Below are positions 1 through 9,808 of a stretch of 38,808 nt of DNA, piece by piece. The stretch is from the IMG/VR virus record IMGVR_UViG_3300030329_004873, positions 1 through 38,808 of that record. One strand, given 5' to 3'. The translations under genes were made by a program, and so were the position numbers. This DNA is from a virus. Under the pieces are notes generated by a model that saw only the letters and a program-made list of their open reading frames with translations, had not been told where the DNA came from and did no database searches. The first letter of the stretch is position 1. Each line of letters starts with the position of its first letter.

Positions 1-81
1 CTCATCAGGATACGCGGCTCCAAAAGCAGCGTCGATGCGGGTTTTCTGGGCGTCAGTTACAGTCAGCGTCAAGTCGGGCAT
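1..81 (-). CDS. Small phage protein, N-terminal part (runs off the window start)
   Basis: Twenty-seven codons are visible, beginning MPDLTLTVTDAQKTRIDAAF, with GGAG upstream of the ATG. Small proteins starting with 'LTLTVTDAQ' are common beside tail-fibre genes in phages; their function is unknown to me. The reading frame is open at window base 1. The last 100 bases of the window hold an open C-terminal half on the same strand that fits the same kind of protein, so this gene probably spans the ends of a circular or permuted genome. It lies directly downstream of the tail fibre gene, with a 22-base gap. Confidence 0.7.
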   Translation of the reverse strand, partial: MPDLTLTVTDAQKTRIDAAFGAAYPDE

Positions 82-103
82 TTTTAATTCTCCATTAGGT
101 CAA

Positions 104-2593
104 TTAGTTTTGTAGTGCCGCTACTTGTGCTTCGAGTGCCTCGATGCGGGCCTTGGCTTCCTGCAACGCCTTCACAGTCAACGGAACCATGTTGTTGTAC
201 TCCGCTTTCCAAACGTGGTCGTGATCTTCGCACGAAAGCCCAGCCTTGCATGTGGCGCAATCGCCAGCATTCCCTGCGTTCACCGTCCACGGTGCCCACT
301 CGACCACTTCCTGCGCGATCAACCCCACATACGTCCCCCGACTCGACGGCCCGTAATCGCTGTCGGTGTCTGCGATGCCTTCCTTGTCGTAGGTGAATGA
401 GACGACTCGCGCATTGCCGAGAAGATCCAACGCGGACCCGGTGTAATCGGCTACATCATTCTTGACGCGAAGGTCGGAAGACGTAGTGATCGACTGGTTG
501 CCGATGTAGAGTGTGCTCGACCCGCTACCGTTGGAAGCGTCATCAATCAGCTTGTTCGTTGTGTTCGTGCCGATTGTTACTCCGCTATAAACTACGGCAG
601 TCGCCCCTTGTAGGATGAGAATGTCGGCGGAGTGATCGTACCCAATGCTTCCTTGATTGTTCGAGCCGCTGTCATCCGACCAGCGGATATAGTTCCCGTG
701 TCCGGTGCCCCCTGCGTAAAATTTCAGTCCACCGCCGTCGGGGGGTTTCAGGATCGTATTGCCGCCGTTATCTAAAATCACACGCTCAGTAGCCGCAGTT
801 CCAAAAGACCAAGAATCTGACAGCCCATTCAACGAGGTTCCGTTGTCATAAATGAGCCAGCCGCGACGATTTTGGTCAACGTCACCAACAGCAATGCCTC
901 CATGATAAGCCGCAGGGCATAGCATGGTTATTCCTACATCGTTGCTATTTTCAATAACGAGATCATCGTGATCCGCGTGTGCCGTGACAGACCCAGCGGT
1001 CGCTGTATGCACATGCAGGGTGCCGTCTGCCGCAGTTGTAGTGGGGCCAACCATCAGCTTATTGCCGCCAACATACGTGTTAAGGACGATAGTCTCAGTC
1101 GTGCCATTCCACGTAGAGAGCGTGAACATATTTGAGTTGTCCATATCGTATTGCAACTCAATGGCCTCATCCCCTGAACTCACGCCATCCCCGATAAGGA
1201 TGTTGCCACCCCGAGTAGAGGTCGTGCCTGAATCAACGATATGGAGATTGGCCGCGATTGTATCTCCTGCTGCGCCTGTCCCGATCCCCACATTCTGCGA
1301 CGAGTCGATCCGCATGGCCTCTGCATTATTACTGTAAAAATTAATCTGGTTGGCTGTCTCGAAGTCTATTTTAGTCTGGTCATCTTCACCGATCTTAATG
1401 TTGGTAGCGAGAAGTGAAGTGATGCCAGTCTGTGCTGCATCAACACCGATAACAGAACTCGAAGCAGTAAGACCTGTCCCAGCAAATAGCGTAGCTACGT
1501 CTGCCAGATCGCCTTTTACGGTTGCATTGCTGTCGGTAGCATCCGTGAATACGATATAGTCACCATTAGCAATCGCTGTATCGGTAAGCTCCGAGAGATC
1601 AAGAGCAAGAGTAACGCCCCCACTGGTTCCACCACCCGACAGTCCGTTACCTGCCGTTACGCCCGTGATGTCACCTGTCGTTGGGGTCTCCCATGCCGGT
1701 GCGACCCCAGCACCACCAGAGGTGAGCACCTGCCCATCGCTTCCGTAGTTCGCCCCACCAATGCCAATCTCTCCCTGACTCGTTATCCGCAGTTTTTCCG
1801 TAGCTGCTTCTGAGTGGCCGGTATAAAAAATCAGGTCAGTGGCATTGAGATCCGCTGCAAAAGTGCCTTGTGCTATAGCCTGTATTGAGGCGGCAACCGT
1901 GATGGCATCTGTTCCTCCAGCCTCATGGGGAGCCTGAAAGTCAATCTTTCCCAATACATCATTCGCATTGATGTTTGTAAGGGAAGTAGCCAACAGCAAT
2001 TTTCCGGTGCTGGTGGTTGCGTCAGCCGATGCGCCCATGATCCGCAACTGATCGGCGCTCTCGTCCCACTCCATGTAGGCACCAGCAGACGCTCCGAAGA
2101 ACTTTACGTCATGGCCAGTGTCATCCACTCCTACGGTGACTGGTTTCTTAAAAGTGGCCGCTGCCGCTGCCAGCGACAGCACCTCCGCCGTCTCGACAGT
2201 AAAGGCCATGTCGGTACCATGGGTGTAGACGATTGATCCAACGTCGTTGTCTGTATCGCCAAAGTGGATCGAGCCGGTGGCACTGGCTCCCGAGAGAAGG
2301 GTCATGCCGGTGTTGGCGGAGCTTTCCACCACCAAATCATTGGCATCGGCATGGGCTGCGACACTTCCAGCAGAGGACACGTGCACATGCAGCTGGCCGT
2401 CTCCGGCCCCTGCGGCGACACCAGATCCCAACACCAATGATCGCAACAGATAGTCGTCGGTCTGGGATAGGTTGTCGTTGTCGAGGGCGTTGTCGTTTAT
2501 GCCCGCGAGGATGCCGTTAAACTCAGCGTTTAGGTGAGCAGCGGTCAGTACCTCGTCAGAAACCCAGGTTTTAGTACGGCTTACATTAGGCAC
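104..2593 (-). CDS. Tail fibre/spike with C-terminal peptidase S74 (intramolecular chaperone) domain
   Basis: 829 residues. The first two thirds are Gly/Thr/Ala/Asn-rich, beta-structured and internally repetitive: a 'LHVH..AGSV.AHAD..DLV.E' module occurs near residue 70 and again near residue 520. The C-terminus, from about residue 700, matches the peptidase S74 or endosialidase-chaperone domain. It contains the SDLRVKNDV segment, whose Ser near residue 706 is the expected self-cleavage residue, then GLIAQEV, then a terminal coiled coil (ALQEAKARIEALEAQVAAL). In this family the chaperone trimerises the fibre and releases itself by autoproteolysis. It is the last large gene of the virion operon, as expected for a host-binding protein. 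The receptor cannot be inferred. A Cys-rich insert (CATCKAGLSC) lies inside the chaperone domain and is unusual. Confidence 0.88.
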   Translation of the reverse strand: MPNVSRTKTWVSDEVLTAAHLNAEFNGILAGINDNALDNDNLSQTDDYLLRSLVLGSGVAAGAGDGQLHVHVSSAGSVAAHADANDLVVESSANTGMTLLSGASATGSIHFGDTDNDVGSIVYTHGTDMAFTVETAEVLSLAAAAATFKKPVTVGVDDTGHDVKFFGASAGAYMEWDESADQLRIMGASADATTSTGKLLLATSLTNINANDVLGKIDFQAPHEAGGTDAITVAASIQAIAQGTFAADLNATDLIFYTGHSEAATEKLRITSQGEIGIGGANYGSDGQVLTSGGAGVAPAWETPTTGDITGVTAGNGLSGGGTSGGVTLALDLSELTDTAIANGDYIVFTDATDSNATVKGDLADVATLFAGTGLTASSSVIGVDAAQTGITSLLATNIKIGEDDQTKIDFETANQINFYSNNAEAMRIDSSQNVGIGTGAAGDTIAANLHIVDSGTTSTRGGNILIGDGVSSGDEAIELQYDMDNSNMFTLSTWNGTTETIVLNTYVGGNKLMVGPTTTAADGTLHVHTATAGSVTAHADHDDLVIENSNDVGITMLCPAAYHGGIAVGDVDQNRRGWLIYDNGTSLNGLSDSWSFGTAATERVILDNGGNTILKPPDGGGLKFYAGGTGHGNYIRWSDDSGSNNQGSIGYDHSADILILQGATAVVYSGVTIGTNTTNKLIDDASNGSGSSTLYIGNQSITTSSDLRVKNDVADYTGSALDLLGNARVVSFTYDKEGIADTDSDYGPSSRGTYVGLIAQEVVEWAPWTVNAGNAGDCATCKAGLSCEDHDHVWKAEYNNMVPLTVKALQEAKARIEALEAQVAALQN

Positions 2594-2632
2594 GCTTTCA
2601 TGTGTTTCTACTCCCGTTCCTCCTACTACTGC

Positions 2633-4810
2633 TTACTCTGGCTCTGAGGGGATGTCACCCCAGCCCCCTTGTCCTCCGGTCAACGCCTGCAAGGTTTCTC
2701 TTTGTCTCTGCTCTTGCTCTGAGTATACAGGCGTTTGGCTTTCTTGCTGCACGTCTAAGCGCTCCATCAGCTGAGTCACGTTCCAGCCCTCCCGCTGCGC
2801 GAGCCGCCGTAGATCGCCGCCCGTCATCTCGTCCAGCCGTTGCATGGCCTGAGCAATACGTTCGATCCGCTGCTTGCTTTTGTCTGACAGGACTTGCTTC
2901 ACAGCCTGACGGATGCCACCTAACTCCCCACGGCCCACGATGAGGGATGACATGAGGCGTGGGCTGAACAAGGCAACTGCGGGCAGCATTGCCAAGCCAC
3001 CCGTCACTGCGCCGGTAACGGTGCCAGCGACCCCAGCGCCCACGGCTGCGCCCCCCGCCATTAAGGCACCGACTGGCTTCAGCAGTTCGCGGCCAAGCTG
3101 GGCCAACTCGTTGCGAACGATCAGCCCGCCGCCTGCCCATGCTTGCGCCATCTGTGCCAGCTGCATGTCCACCAATCCCTTGGTCTTGGTGATGTCTTCC
3201 AGCAACTCGATGGCGTCTAAACGCCGCGCCGACAGGCCCGTATCGCCAATAGCTCCTTCCATGGCTCGCATGGCAGGCTCCTGAGAGCCGCCAACAACTT
3301 GACCCCGCCGCGTGATCTGGCCGGGGTTGATTCGCAAATTGGTCTGAAGCTCATCCATCAAGATGCTGGCGATGTGATAATCCTCCATCGCCGTCACGTA
3401 TTTCTCGCCCAGCGCGTCCTCCAGGTAAGTAGCCGCTGCCTCACGCACGGCGCGTAGGCCATTTCGTGCCCTGGTGGACACGTCAGAGTCGGCCGACAGG
3501 GTGGACAGCGCATCGTCAACCAGCTGTCGCTGTCGGTGCAGCTCGGACGCGCTGATCGTATCGCTGTGTAAGCCCAGAGTCGGCTTTCCTGCACCAGCAG
3601 GTCGCTCCGGGTTAAACAGGGGCTCAACCGTCTTGCGTAGCGTCTCACGGGCTCCCCCCAGCGGCGTCACGAATGACTCATCAAACAGTAGCCTGCCGTC
3701 AGGGCCGACCTGTACGCCAATGCTTGCCATTGCCTGCGTAATGTCCTCCCGCAGCCGATCCATGGGTAAGTTGGGAACCTCATCAAGATTCCCGAACACT
3801 TCCTCCGTTCCGCTCCGGTACGCAGACTGCATCTTCTCCTGCAGCCGGTTCATTGCCTCAAAGGTGCGTCTTTGCAGGCGGCCAGCCAGCTCACCACGGC
3901 CCATCTGTCGGGCTGCTACGAAGAATCTGCGGAAATTCCTGCCTAACTTGGGCGTATCTCCCTTGGACCGTCGCAAAAGCTGTGAGATGAACTCAGCCGG
4001 GCGACCTGTGGTGATACCAAACATCGTGGACCCAATGTCATGGCGGATGGTGCGGCCGCCTACCCGGTTCATGTCGCGGAACTGCTGCATCTGCTGTCTC
4101 ATTCTGTTTAAACGGCCTCCTTCCTCAGAAGCAGACCTGGTGAGCCGATCCCGCGCCCCTCCAATTATAGACTGCACGCCACCACCGACGTTGCGTGGAG
4201 ACATCATGCGCGATGGTGTCAACGTGCCCAGCGTGCGCAGCAGTTTACCTTTGGCCAGAGCCTTCGGCCCTATTGGCAGAGCGTCCATGACGTTGGCCAG
4301 GGCATTGGCGGGACGTTTTTCAACCTGGCCCGGCTCAAAGCTCTGTTCATACAGGTCGCGAAATCCACGGGCCATCGCACGATTCTCGTCATCTGCCAAT
4401 CCTGTATATTCGAGGCCGCGACCCAGCGTCTGGAGCACAGAAGGAGCCCCAAGGTAAGGCCGCTGCCGCCGCTGTCGCCTGGATGCATCCCCCAGCTCTG
4501 CAATGCCGCCCACGGCGAGGTTACCCAGCTGCTCCGCTGTCTCAGGCAGGTTAGTAAGGCCATGCCAAATGCCCTCCACGTTCTCCTTTCCCGTTTCCCA
4601 CACATCGCCAGGAAAGTTCCGCGCCGTCTCTCCCAGGCTGACCTTGCCCCACTCGTCCATCACGGTGAAGCCCTGGGGTGCCAGCTGTGGTAGCAGCTGG
4701 CGACCAATCTCAGCCGGGTCCATTCGTCGAAGGGCGGGATCTTCTGGGTGCTTCTCCATCCACCACTGGCCCAAATCGGCGTGTGACGCAAACCGTTTGT
4801 CGGTTGCCAT
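2633..4810 (-). CDS. Large putative internal virion protein with a hydrophobic segment
   Basis: 725 residues, no catalytic motif recognised. It is rich in Arg, Gln and Met and largely helical. Residues roughly 575-625 form a long Gly/Ala/Val hydrophobic stretch (GAGVAGTVTGAVTGGLAM) that could insert into a membrane. Large helical proteins with one such stretch, encoded between tail-hub and fibre genes in podophages, are often internal virion or ejection proteins. That role is inferred from position and composition only. Its ATG overlaps the stop codon of the upstream gene by one base (TAATG), so the two are translationally coupled. Confidence 0.6.
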   Translation of the reverse strand: MATDKRFASHADLGQWWMEKHPEDPALRRMDPAEIGRQLLPQLAPQGFTVMDEWGKVSLGETARNFPGDVWETGKENVEGIWHGLTNLPETAEQLGNLAVGGIAELGDASRRQRRQRPYLGAPSVLQTLGRGLEYTGLADDENRAMARGFRDLYEQSFEPGQVEKRPANALANVMDALPIGPKALAKGKLLRTLGTLTPSRMMSPRNVGGGVQSIIGGARDRLTRSASEEGGRLNRMRQQMQQFRDMNRVGGRTIRHDIGSTMFGITTGRPAEFISQLLRRSKGDTPKLGRNFRRFFVAARQMGRGELAGRLQRRTFEAMNRLQEKMQSAYRSGTEEVFGNLDEVPNLPMDRLREDITQAMASIGVQVGPDGRLLFDESFVTPLGGARETLRKTVEPLFNPERPAGAGKPTLGLHSDTISASELHRQRQLVDDALSTLSADSDVSTRARNGLRAVREAAATYLEDALGEKYVTAMEDYHIASILMDELQTNLRINPGQITRRGQVVGGSQEPAMRAMEGAIGDTGLSARRLDAIELLEDITKTKGLVDMQLAQMAQAWAGGGLIVRNELAQLGRELLKPVGALMAGGAAVGAGVAGTVTGAVTGGLAMLPAVALFSPRLMSSLIVGRGELGGIRQAVKQVLSDKSKQRIERIAQAMQRLDEMTGGDLRRLAQREGWNVTQLMERLDVQQESQTPVYSEQEQRQRETLQALTGGQGGWGDIPSEPE

Positions 4811-7182
4811 TATTCGGGCTCTCCCTCTTCAGGTGTCGTTATTACGACGTGACCTATGTCTGCTGAATCCGCACTCCCCGGTTCCGCGTACATGCGGTCA
4901 CTTTTGCGCAGCGCAGTTGAAACCTCTGCAAGTGCATCATTTCCAATGTTATCACGTACCCATTTCAATAGCGGGCCGCGATCCAGCTGTGGGCCTGTTA
5001 GGCTAAGCTCACCATCCGCAAGGCCAAAGTCCACAAAACCCAACGACGCCAGGTTGCTGTTGCCCGTGTAGGCGTAGGCCGTGACGATGCTACGAATGGT
5101 GGAAATTTCGGACAGCATCCGCATTTTTGCCACCTGGATCTCATACTTCTCACCCTTAACTGGCAGGGCTCGCATCGCTGCCTCTTGATCTTCCTTTGTC
5201 GGGCGGCCGTTGTTGATCGCAGAGGCGTACTGAATGGCAAAGCTGCCCAGCATCTGGCGAAAATGGGACGAGGCTGGGAATTGCTCCTGGAAAACCCGGT
5301 TAAACAGGCCAATGGATAACGAGCCGTTCTGGTCTTCGTCCAGAACCGGGATGCCATCAAGCCCAAAGGCCAATAGCGCCCGATCCAAAAAGTCGCCGCG
5401 CAACTCCTGCTGGCCAAACAGGAGGCCAATTTGCGCCACTTGTGCGCCAAAGAGTTGAGAGTCCACCATGTTCATTTTGCCGGTGTCGGAGAACGTACCG
5501 GTCCCAGCTCCCGCCTGCCGTGGGGGCACGCGGTCTACGATGGGCACCGGGGCCGCAAAGCGGTCCCGCACAAAGCCCTGGTCCGCCTCACCCAGGCTGT
5601 TGAAGCGGGTAGACAGTTCGGGGTTGCGATCCAAAACCGCGTCTAAGGATTCGCCGTCTTGCGCCAAGGACCGTAGGTTGTCTGTCAGGGCACGCCTCTG
5701 GTCGGCTTCCAGGTCGCCAGGCTCGTCAGGCTCCGGTGGTTCAACCTTATCTTGGGCATTTCTGATTACGCCTATTGCCGCAGACTCAAAACCGGATGGA
5801 ATTTGCAAGCCTGAGTCAGAAAGCAGCGTCGCCGCATCGGCTTCCGGGTTGCGTGCGCCCAATGACGTTAGGGCTTCGGTAAAGTCGCCCAGCTCAGGTG
5901 TGACGGCTGCCTCGGGAAAAAGGGCTCGCCGGAGTGCCATGCGGTCCCGGTTGTTCACTGCCGTGAGATCAATCCGCGCATTCCCCGCCCTCTCCTCCAG
6001 TGTCCGTCCGGTGGCGTTCCGCAGCTGATCCATCATAAGGTTTCGCTGGCCCTCGGTGAGATTCGGAATCTCAGACCCGGATGTTCCCTTCCCCGCCCGC
6101 CTCGCATCTGTAAGCCTTGTGGTTTCCCTGTTGAGAAACTCCTGCTGGTCTATTTTGCGGCGCAGTTCTCCGTGCTGTAACCCTGCCTCTCCAATCCCAG
6201 CAAGGCCAGACGACAACTGACCCAGGAGCCCCAGCGACGGCTGCGTGCGAGTGCCACGGGCGACAGCACGGCTGGACAGCGCATTTATGAGGTTGGCCCG
6301 CGCCTGCGATGATTGGTCTTGCCTGTTGGCATCCTGAATAGCTCGGCCGCCAGCGACGGCCCCGCCCACGTTGCCCAGCGTCTGCAACAGGCGAAAGCCC
6401 AAGTCGCCTTGGTCGCGGGTCAGTTCATGTATCGCTCGTTGCTTAAACGGCACCTTATCTACTGTCGGCGGAGCCGGAGCCGTAAGTGGCGTCAGATCTG
6501 GCTCAAGCGCATCCAGCTCAACCGGGCTTAAGCCCGGCCTTGCCGAACCAGGGTTGGAAATTCGAAGGAACATTTCGTCGGTCAGTTCCCGCCCGAGACG
6601 CTCCTCTAACATCCGCTTTAGAAGCGGATCAACGACCCCATGCTCGCGGGCCACACGTGCGTGCTCGGCAAACCCGCCATCACCTGACCGGCCTGGAGGA
6701 CCGGAGTCCCGTCCATTGATCTCCTGCTGGGCGTCTTCGCCCACCCCCTCAACCGGCAAAGGCTCTCCGGCTGAAGCGCCAACCGGCTCAGGCCCTTCGG
6801 CTTTTCCGATGACAGCGGCTCGATATTGTTCCCTTGAATCGTCTAAGGCTCGATTAAGCTCGTCGAGATAATCACGCCGAGCTTTCGCCCAGGCGGGAGA
6901 GCCGGGAGGATGTAGCTCAGAGAGAAGCGAAGATGGCCCCGCCGAAGTGCCTGTAGAGCCATTGCCGAAGGTGACTGCTGTTGTTACGCCAGAAGGAGGG
7001 TCTGTAGGCGCATCGCCTACAGTGGTCGGAAGCATAACCTCTGTCGCAGCTACTGCCTCCCTATTGGCCTGCTCGGTCGCCTCGGCGAGCGGAACCCCCT
7101 GTGCAACTAACTGGTCAATGCGTTCCTGAACGGAGACCCTGGCTTTGTTGCCACCTGATCTACTTGCTATAGCCTGTGTCAT
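4810..7182 (-). CDS. Large putative internal virion/structural protein
   Basis: 790 residues, not recognised as a named family. The N-terminal 250 residues are low-complexity (Pro, Gly, Ser, Glu) and probably disordered. The middle is helical and Arg/Gln-rich (for example HGELRRKIDQQEFLNRETTR). The C-terminal third looks globular. It overlaps the upstream 125-residue gene by 4 bases and the downstream gene by 1 base. It sits in the middle of a run of three proteins that probably form an ejected or internal complex. A lytic transglycosylase motif was looked for and not found. Confidence 0.55.
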   Translation of the reverse strand: MTQAIASRSGGNKARVSVQERIDQLVAQGVPLAEATEQANREAVAATEVMLPTTVGDAPTDPPSGVTTAVTFGNGSTGTSAGPSSLLSELHPPGSPAWAKARRDYLDELNRALDDSREQYRAAVIGKAEGPEPVGASAGEPLPVEGVGEDAQQEINGRDSGPPGRSGDGGFAEHARVAREHGVVDPLLKRMLEERLGRELTDEMFLRISNPGSARPGLSPVELDALEPDLTPLTAPAPPTVDKVPFKQRAIHELTRDQGDLGFRLLQTLGNVGGAVAGGRAIQDANRQDQSSQARANLINALSSRAVARGTRTQPSLGLLGQLSSGLAGIGEAGLQHGELRRKIDQQEFLNRETTRLTDARRAGKGTSGSEIPNLTEGQRNLMMDQLRNATGRTLEERAGNARIDLTAVNNRDRMALRRALFPEAAVTPELGDFTEALTSLGARNPEADAATLLSDSGLQIPSGFESAAIGVIRNAQDKVEPPEPDEPGDLEADQRRALTDNLRSLAQDGESLDAVLDRNPELSTRFNSLGEADQGFVRDRFAAPVPIVDRVPPRQAGAGTGTFSDTGKMNMVDSQLFGAQVAQIGLLFGQQELRGDFLDRALLAFGLDGIPVLDEDQNGSLSIGLFNRVFQEQFPASSHFRQMLGSFAIQYASAINNGRPTKEDQEAAMRALPVKGEKYEIQVAKMRMLSEISTIRSIVTAYAYTGNSNLASLGFVDFGLADGELSLTGPQLDRGPLLKWVRDNIGNDALAEVSTALRKSDRMYAEPGSADSADIGHVVITTPEEGEPE

Positions 7183-7556
7183 GGAAATCCGACCCCGCCA
7201 GCTTGGCCTCCCTGTTGAGACCGGATGCGGAGATTCTCCAGTATCTGGTTTAAACTGTTCACAGCTGCCTGTGACCCACTCACGTCTTGCGGCTGCGGGG
7301 TCGGCTTCCTTTGCGCACGCTGCATCATCATTTGCGTTAGCGGATCAAGGCCACGAAGCACATTGGCAGCTACCGACTGGCCCTGCGCCGGGGCCCTTCG
7401 GGCGCTCTGCCTGTTAGACAATGACCCAACAACCGCGTTTAAAGCATCTCGCTCGCGCTGCCGTCTGGCGGCCCGTCCTTGGGCTCGGTAGTCGAGAGCG
7501 CTTGCGCCGAGACTCAGCGCCCCCTGTCCAATCATTGCCCATGTAAGCGGGTCCAT
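7179..7556 (-). CDS. Small putative internal virion protein
   Basis: 125 residues, start MDPLTWAMIGQGALSLGASA. A short hydrophobic N-terminal helix is followed by an Arg/Gln-rich helical body (RAQGRAARRQRERDALN). A small protein of this shape ahead of two very large helical proteins recalls the small ejection protein that accompanies larger ones in podophages. This is an analogy from gene order and not a sequence match. It overlaps the next gene by 4 bases (ATGA). Confidence 0.55.
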   Translation of the reverse strand: MDPLTWAMIGQGALSLGASALDYRAQGRAARRQRERDALNAVVGSLSNRQSARRAPAQGQSVAANVLRGLDPLTQMMMQRAQRKPTPQPQDVSGSQAAVNSLNQILENLRIRSQQGGQAGGVGFP

Positions 7557-7576
7557 AATTTAGCTCCCTATTGTCA

Positions 7577-9808
7577 TTATCTTGGGGTCGGGTTGGGATT
7601 TCTCCGATGGCCGCGTCCGTAGGCCTCCCGATACTCCGGCTTCAGTCCGATCAAATCCAAAAGCTGGTCATACTGTGGGTCCGGGATTTCTGTCAGGCCC
7701 AGCAACATCGCTGCAAGGTTTTTCTGCTTCTCATCGTCCGTGTCAATCTCCAAATCCGGGTCCAGTGCTGCAGTGATGGCGGCGATGATGTCCAGGTCTG
7801 TCTGGTCTCGGCTCAAGTCCAGTTCGCCCAGGCCCAGCTCGCGCTGTGAGGCCGTGCCGAACAAGTCCGTGCCGCCCGTCAGGCCGCTGATCCGATCTGT
7901 GCGATAACGCTCGGCAGCATCACCCAGCACGCTCGCCTCAGCTCGCCTCTGACCGGCTCGCAGCTCGTTCATAATGTCGATTCGATTGCCAGAGTCCATC
8001 ATGCCCAATCGGTTCAGGTCTTCCAGTGCCTGCTCCCGATCTTCTTCGTTGCGCTGCTCCAAGTCCAGCAGCAGTGATGCTGTGAGAGGATCAGCTCGTA
8101 GCTCTTCTGCTGTAGTGGGGCCAGTTGTCAACGTCGTTATGGCTGACTGTAAGTCTTTTAGCAGCTTGTCCATCCCCTCCAGTTCAGCCGGGTCGCCTGT
8201 GTCGCCTGGGTCGCCTGTGTCGCCTGGGCCAGCTGGTTTCCCAGCGGGTGGTGGGACGACGCCCCCGGCACCCGGTATCAGCTCCTCCAGCGTGCGTGCC
8301 AGCTCCTCCTCCGTTGGCAAAAGATCGCTCGCCAAGAACGCATCGGGCCGCAAGTTTGCCAGCATGCTTGTTAGCTGAGCCCCCGTTGGTAGGAGTTCGC
8401 TCGGCAAGAACGGGGCGGGGCGCAGTTCGGGCACCGTCCGGGCCAAGTCTTCTTCCGACGGCAGGATATCGCGACTCAAGATGCGCTCGCCAGCCAGTTG
8501 ATCCAGCAAGTTGTCACGTCCGATCTGTGGCAGAACGTCACTCGGCGTAAGTCCTTCGCCAGGTAATGCCCTAAATAGATCTTCACGTCCGATCTGTGGC
8601 AGAATATCGCCTACGCCCAGCCTCTGTTCGGGCAACGTTCCAAGCAGGTCCGCACGTCCAATTTCCGGCAGAATATCGCCTACACCCAGTGCCTGGCTTG
8701 GCAGCGCTCTAAATAAATCTTCGCGGCCGATTTGCGGTAGAATATCCCCTACACCCAGTGCCTGACTTGGCAGCGCTCTGACTAAATCTTCGCGGCCGAT
8801 TTGCGGTAGAATATCCCCTACACCCAGTCTCTGGCTTGGCAGCGCTCTAAATAAATCTTGACGCCCAATTTGCGGCAGGACATCGCCTACACCCAGCGCC
8901 TGTTCGGGCAGTGCCCCAAGCAGATCTGGACGTAAAATTTGCGGCAGGATATCGCTTGCGCCCAGTGTCTGTTCGGGCAGTGCCCCAAGTAGATCTGAAC
9001 GTAAAATTTGCGGCAAAATGTCGCCTGCGCCCAGTCTCTGGCCTGGCAGTGTTCTGAATAAATCTTCACGTCCAATCTGCGGCAGGATGTCACTACCCAG
9101 GATGCGCTGGCCTGGCAGTGCCTCAAGCAGGTCCGCACGTCCGATCTGTGGCAGAAAATCTCCTACCGTGAATGCCCCCGGCTGCCTCTTTCCCATCTCC
9201 GTCGCCAGAACCTCCCTGGTCGGCAGAAAATCATCTATTGCGAATGCACTCGGCTGCCTTTTTCCCATCTCCGTCGCCAAAACCTCCTCGCTCGGCAGGA
9301 TGGCTTCGGGCGTAATGTCGGGTACCGTAATCTTGCCCAGCTCAGCGCTTAGTTGCCCGGTAAGGCCAATAGCTTCAGGGATGACGCCTGCTTGCCCGCT
9401 GAACGAACCCCTCGTCAATCCCTCGGCAGACCGCAATGCGCCGCTAAGCGTCTTGTCGAGAGTTTTTGCTGCGGTTTGTGCAGCCCCTATCTGGTCGGGA
9501 AACGCCCCAATGGTCTTGCCGGTCTCGGTCACCCCTGCTGCAAACGGATTCCACTGTGACGGCGTTTGAAAATTGCTAAAGCCCGAAATGTCCGTGGCGG
9601 CCTGAGACGCACTGTCAACGAATTGCTGCAGCTCGGGCGCGATATTCGCTTCAAACGTGACCCTTTGTGTAATGTCTTCAAACGGCTTGTCTTGACGATC
9701 CCCTTGTCCAGGGATGTTGTAATTGGCGCCCCAATTCCGGTTCTCAATATGACGATTCAACTGCGGATTCAGCTTAGTTCTTATAACCCCCCACGCACCT
9801 TCTGACAT
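7577..9808 (-). CDS. Virion-operon protein with about 13-15 tandem 23-residue repeats
   Basis: 743 residues from the ATG at 9808. That start was chosen because it overlaps the upstream stop codon by one base (TAATG), as at neighbouring junctions, and has AGGGG just upstream; a 26-residue extension to 9886 would overlap the upstream gene by 78 bases. The centre is a tandem array with consensus VGDILPQIGREDLFRALPSQ plus three more residues. About ten clear units lie at 8478-9170 (69-base period), with degenerate units on both sides containing LPSEEVLATEMG or LPTEEELARTLE. The C-terminal 200 residues are acidic and helical. The function is unknown. A regular rod or solenoid that gauges length, or a scaffold for other virion proteins, would fit the repeat. 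Confidence 0.65.
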   Translation of the reverse strand: MSEGAWGVIRTKLNPQLNRHIENRNWGANYNIPGQGDRQDKPFEDITQRVTFEANIAPELQQFVDSASQAATDISGFSNFQTPSQWNPFAAGVTETGKTIGAFPDQIGAAQTAAKTLDKTLSGALRSAEGLTRGSFSGQAGVIPEAIGLTGQLSAELGKITVPDITPEAILPSEEVLATEMGKRQPSAFAIDDFLPTREVLATEMGKRQPGAFTVGDFLPQIGRADLLEALPGQRILGSDILPQIGREDLFRTLPGQRLGAGDILPQILRSDLLGALPEQTLGASDILPQILRPDLLGALPEQALGVGDVLPQIGRQDLFRALPSQRLGVGDILPQIGREDLVRALPSQALGVGDILPQIGREDLFRALPSQALGVGDILPEIGRADLLGTLPEQRLGVGDILPQIGREDLFRALPGEGLTPSDVLPQIGRDNLLDQLAGERILSRDILPSEEDLARTVPELRPAPFLPSELLPTGAQLTSMLANLRPDAFLASDLLPTEEELARTLEELIPGAGGVVPPPAGKPAGPGDTGDPGDTGDPAELEGMDKLLKDLQSAITTLTTGPTTAEELRADPLTASLLLDLEQRNEEDREQALEDLNRLGMMDSGNRIDIMNELRAGQRRAEASVLGDAAERYRTDRISGLTGGTDLFGTASQRELGLGELDLSRDQTDLDIIAAITAALDPDLEIDTDDEKQKNLAAMLLGLTEIPDPQYDQLLDLIGLKPEYREAYGRGHRRNPNPTPR
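8478..9170 (-). repeat. 69-bp in-frame tandem repeats
   Basis: Ten consecutive 69-bp units encode the 23-residue repeat. Adjacent units at about 8690-8840 are nearly identical in DNA, which suggests recent duplication and possible copy-number change. Confidence 0.85.
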
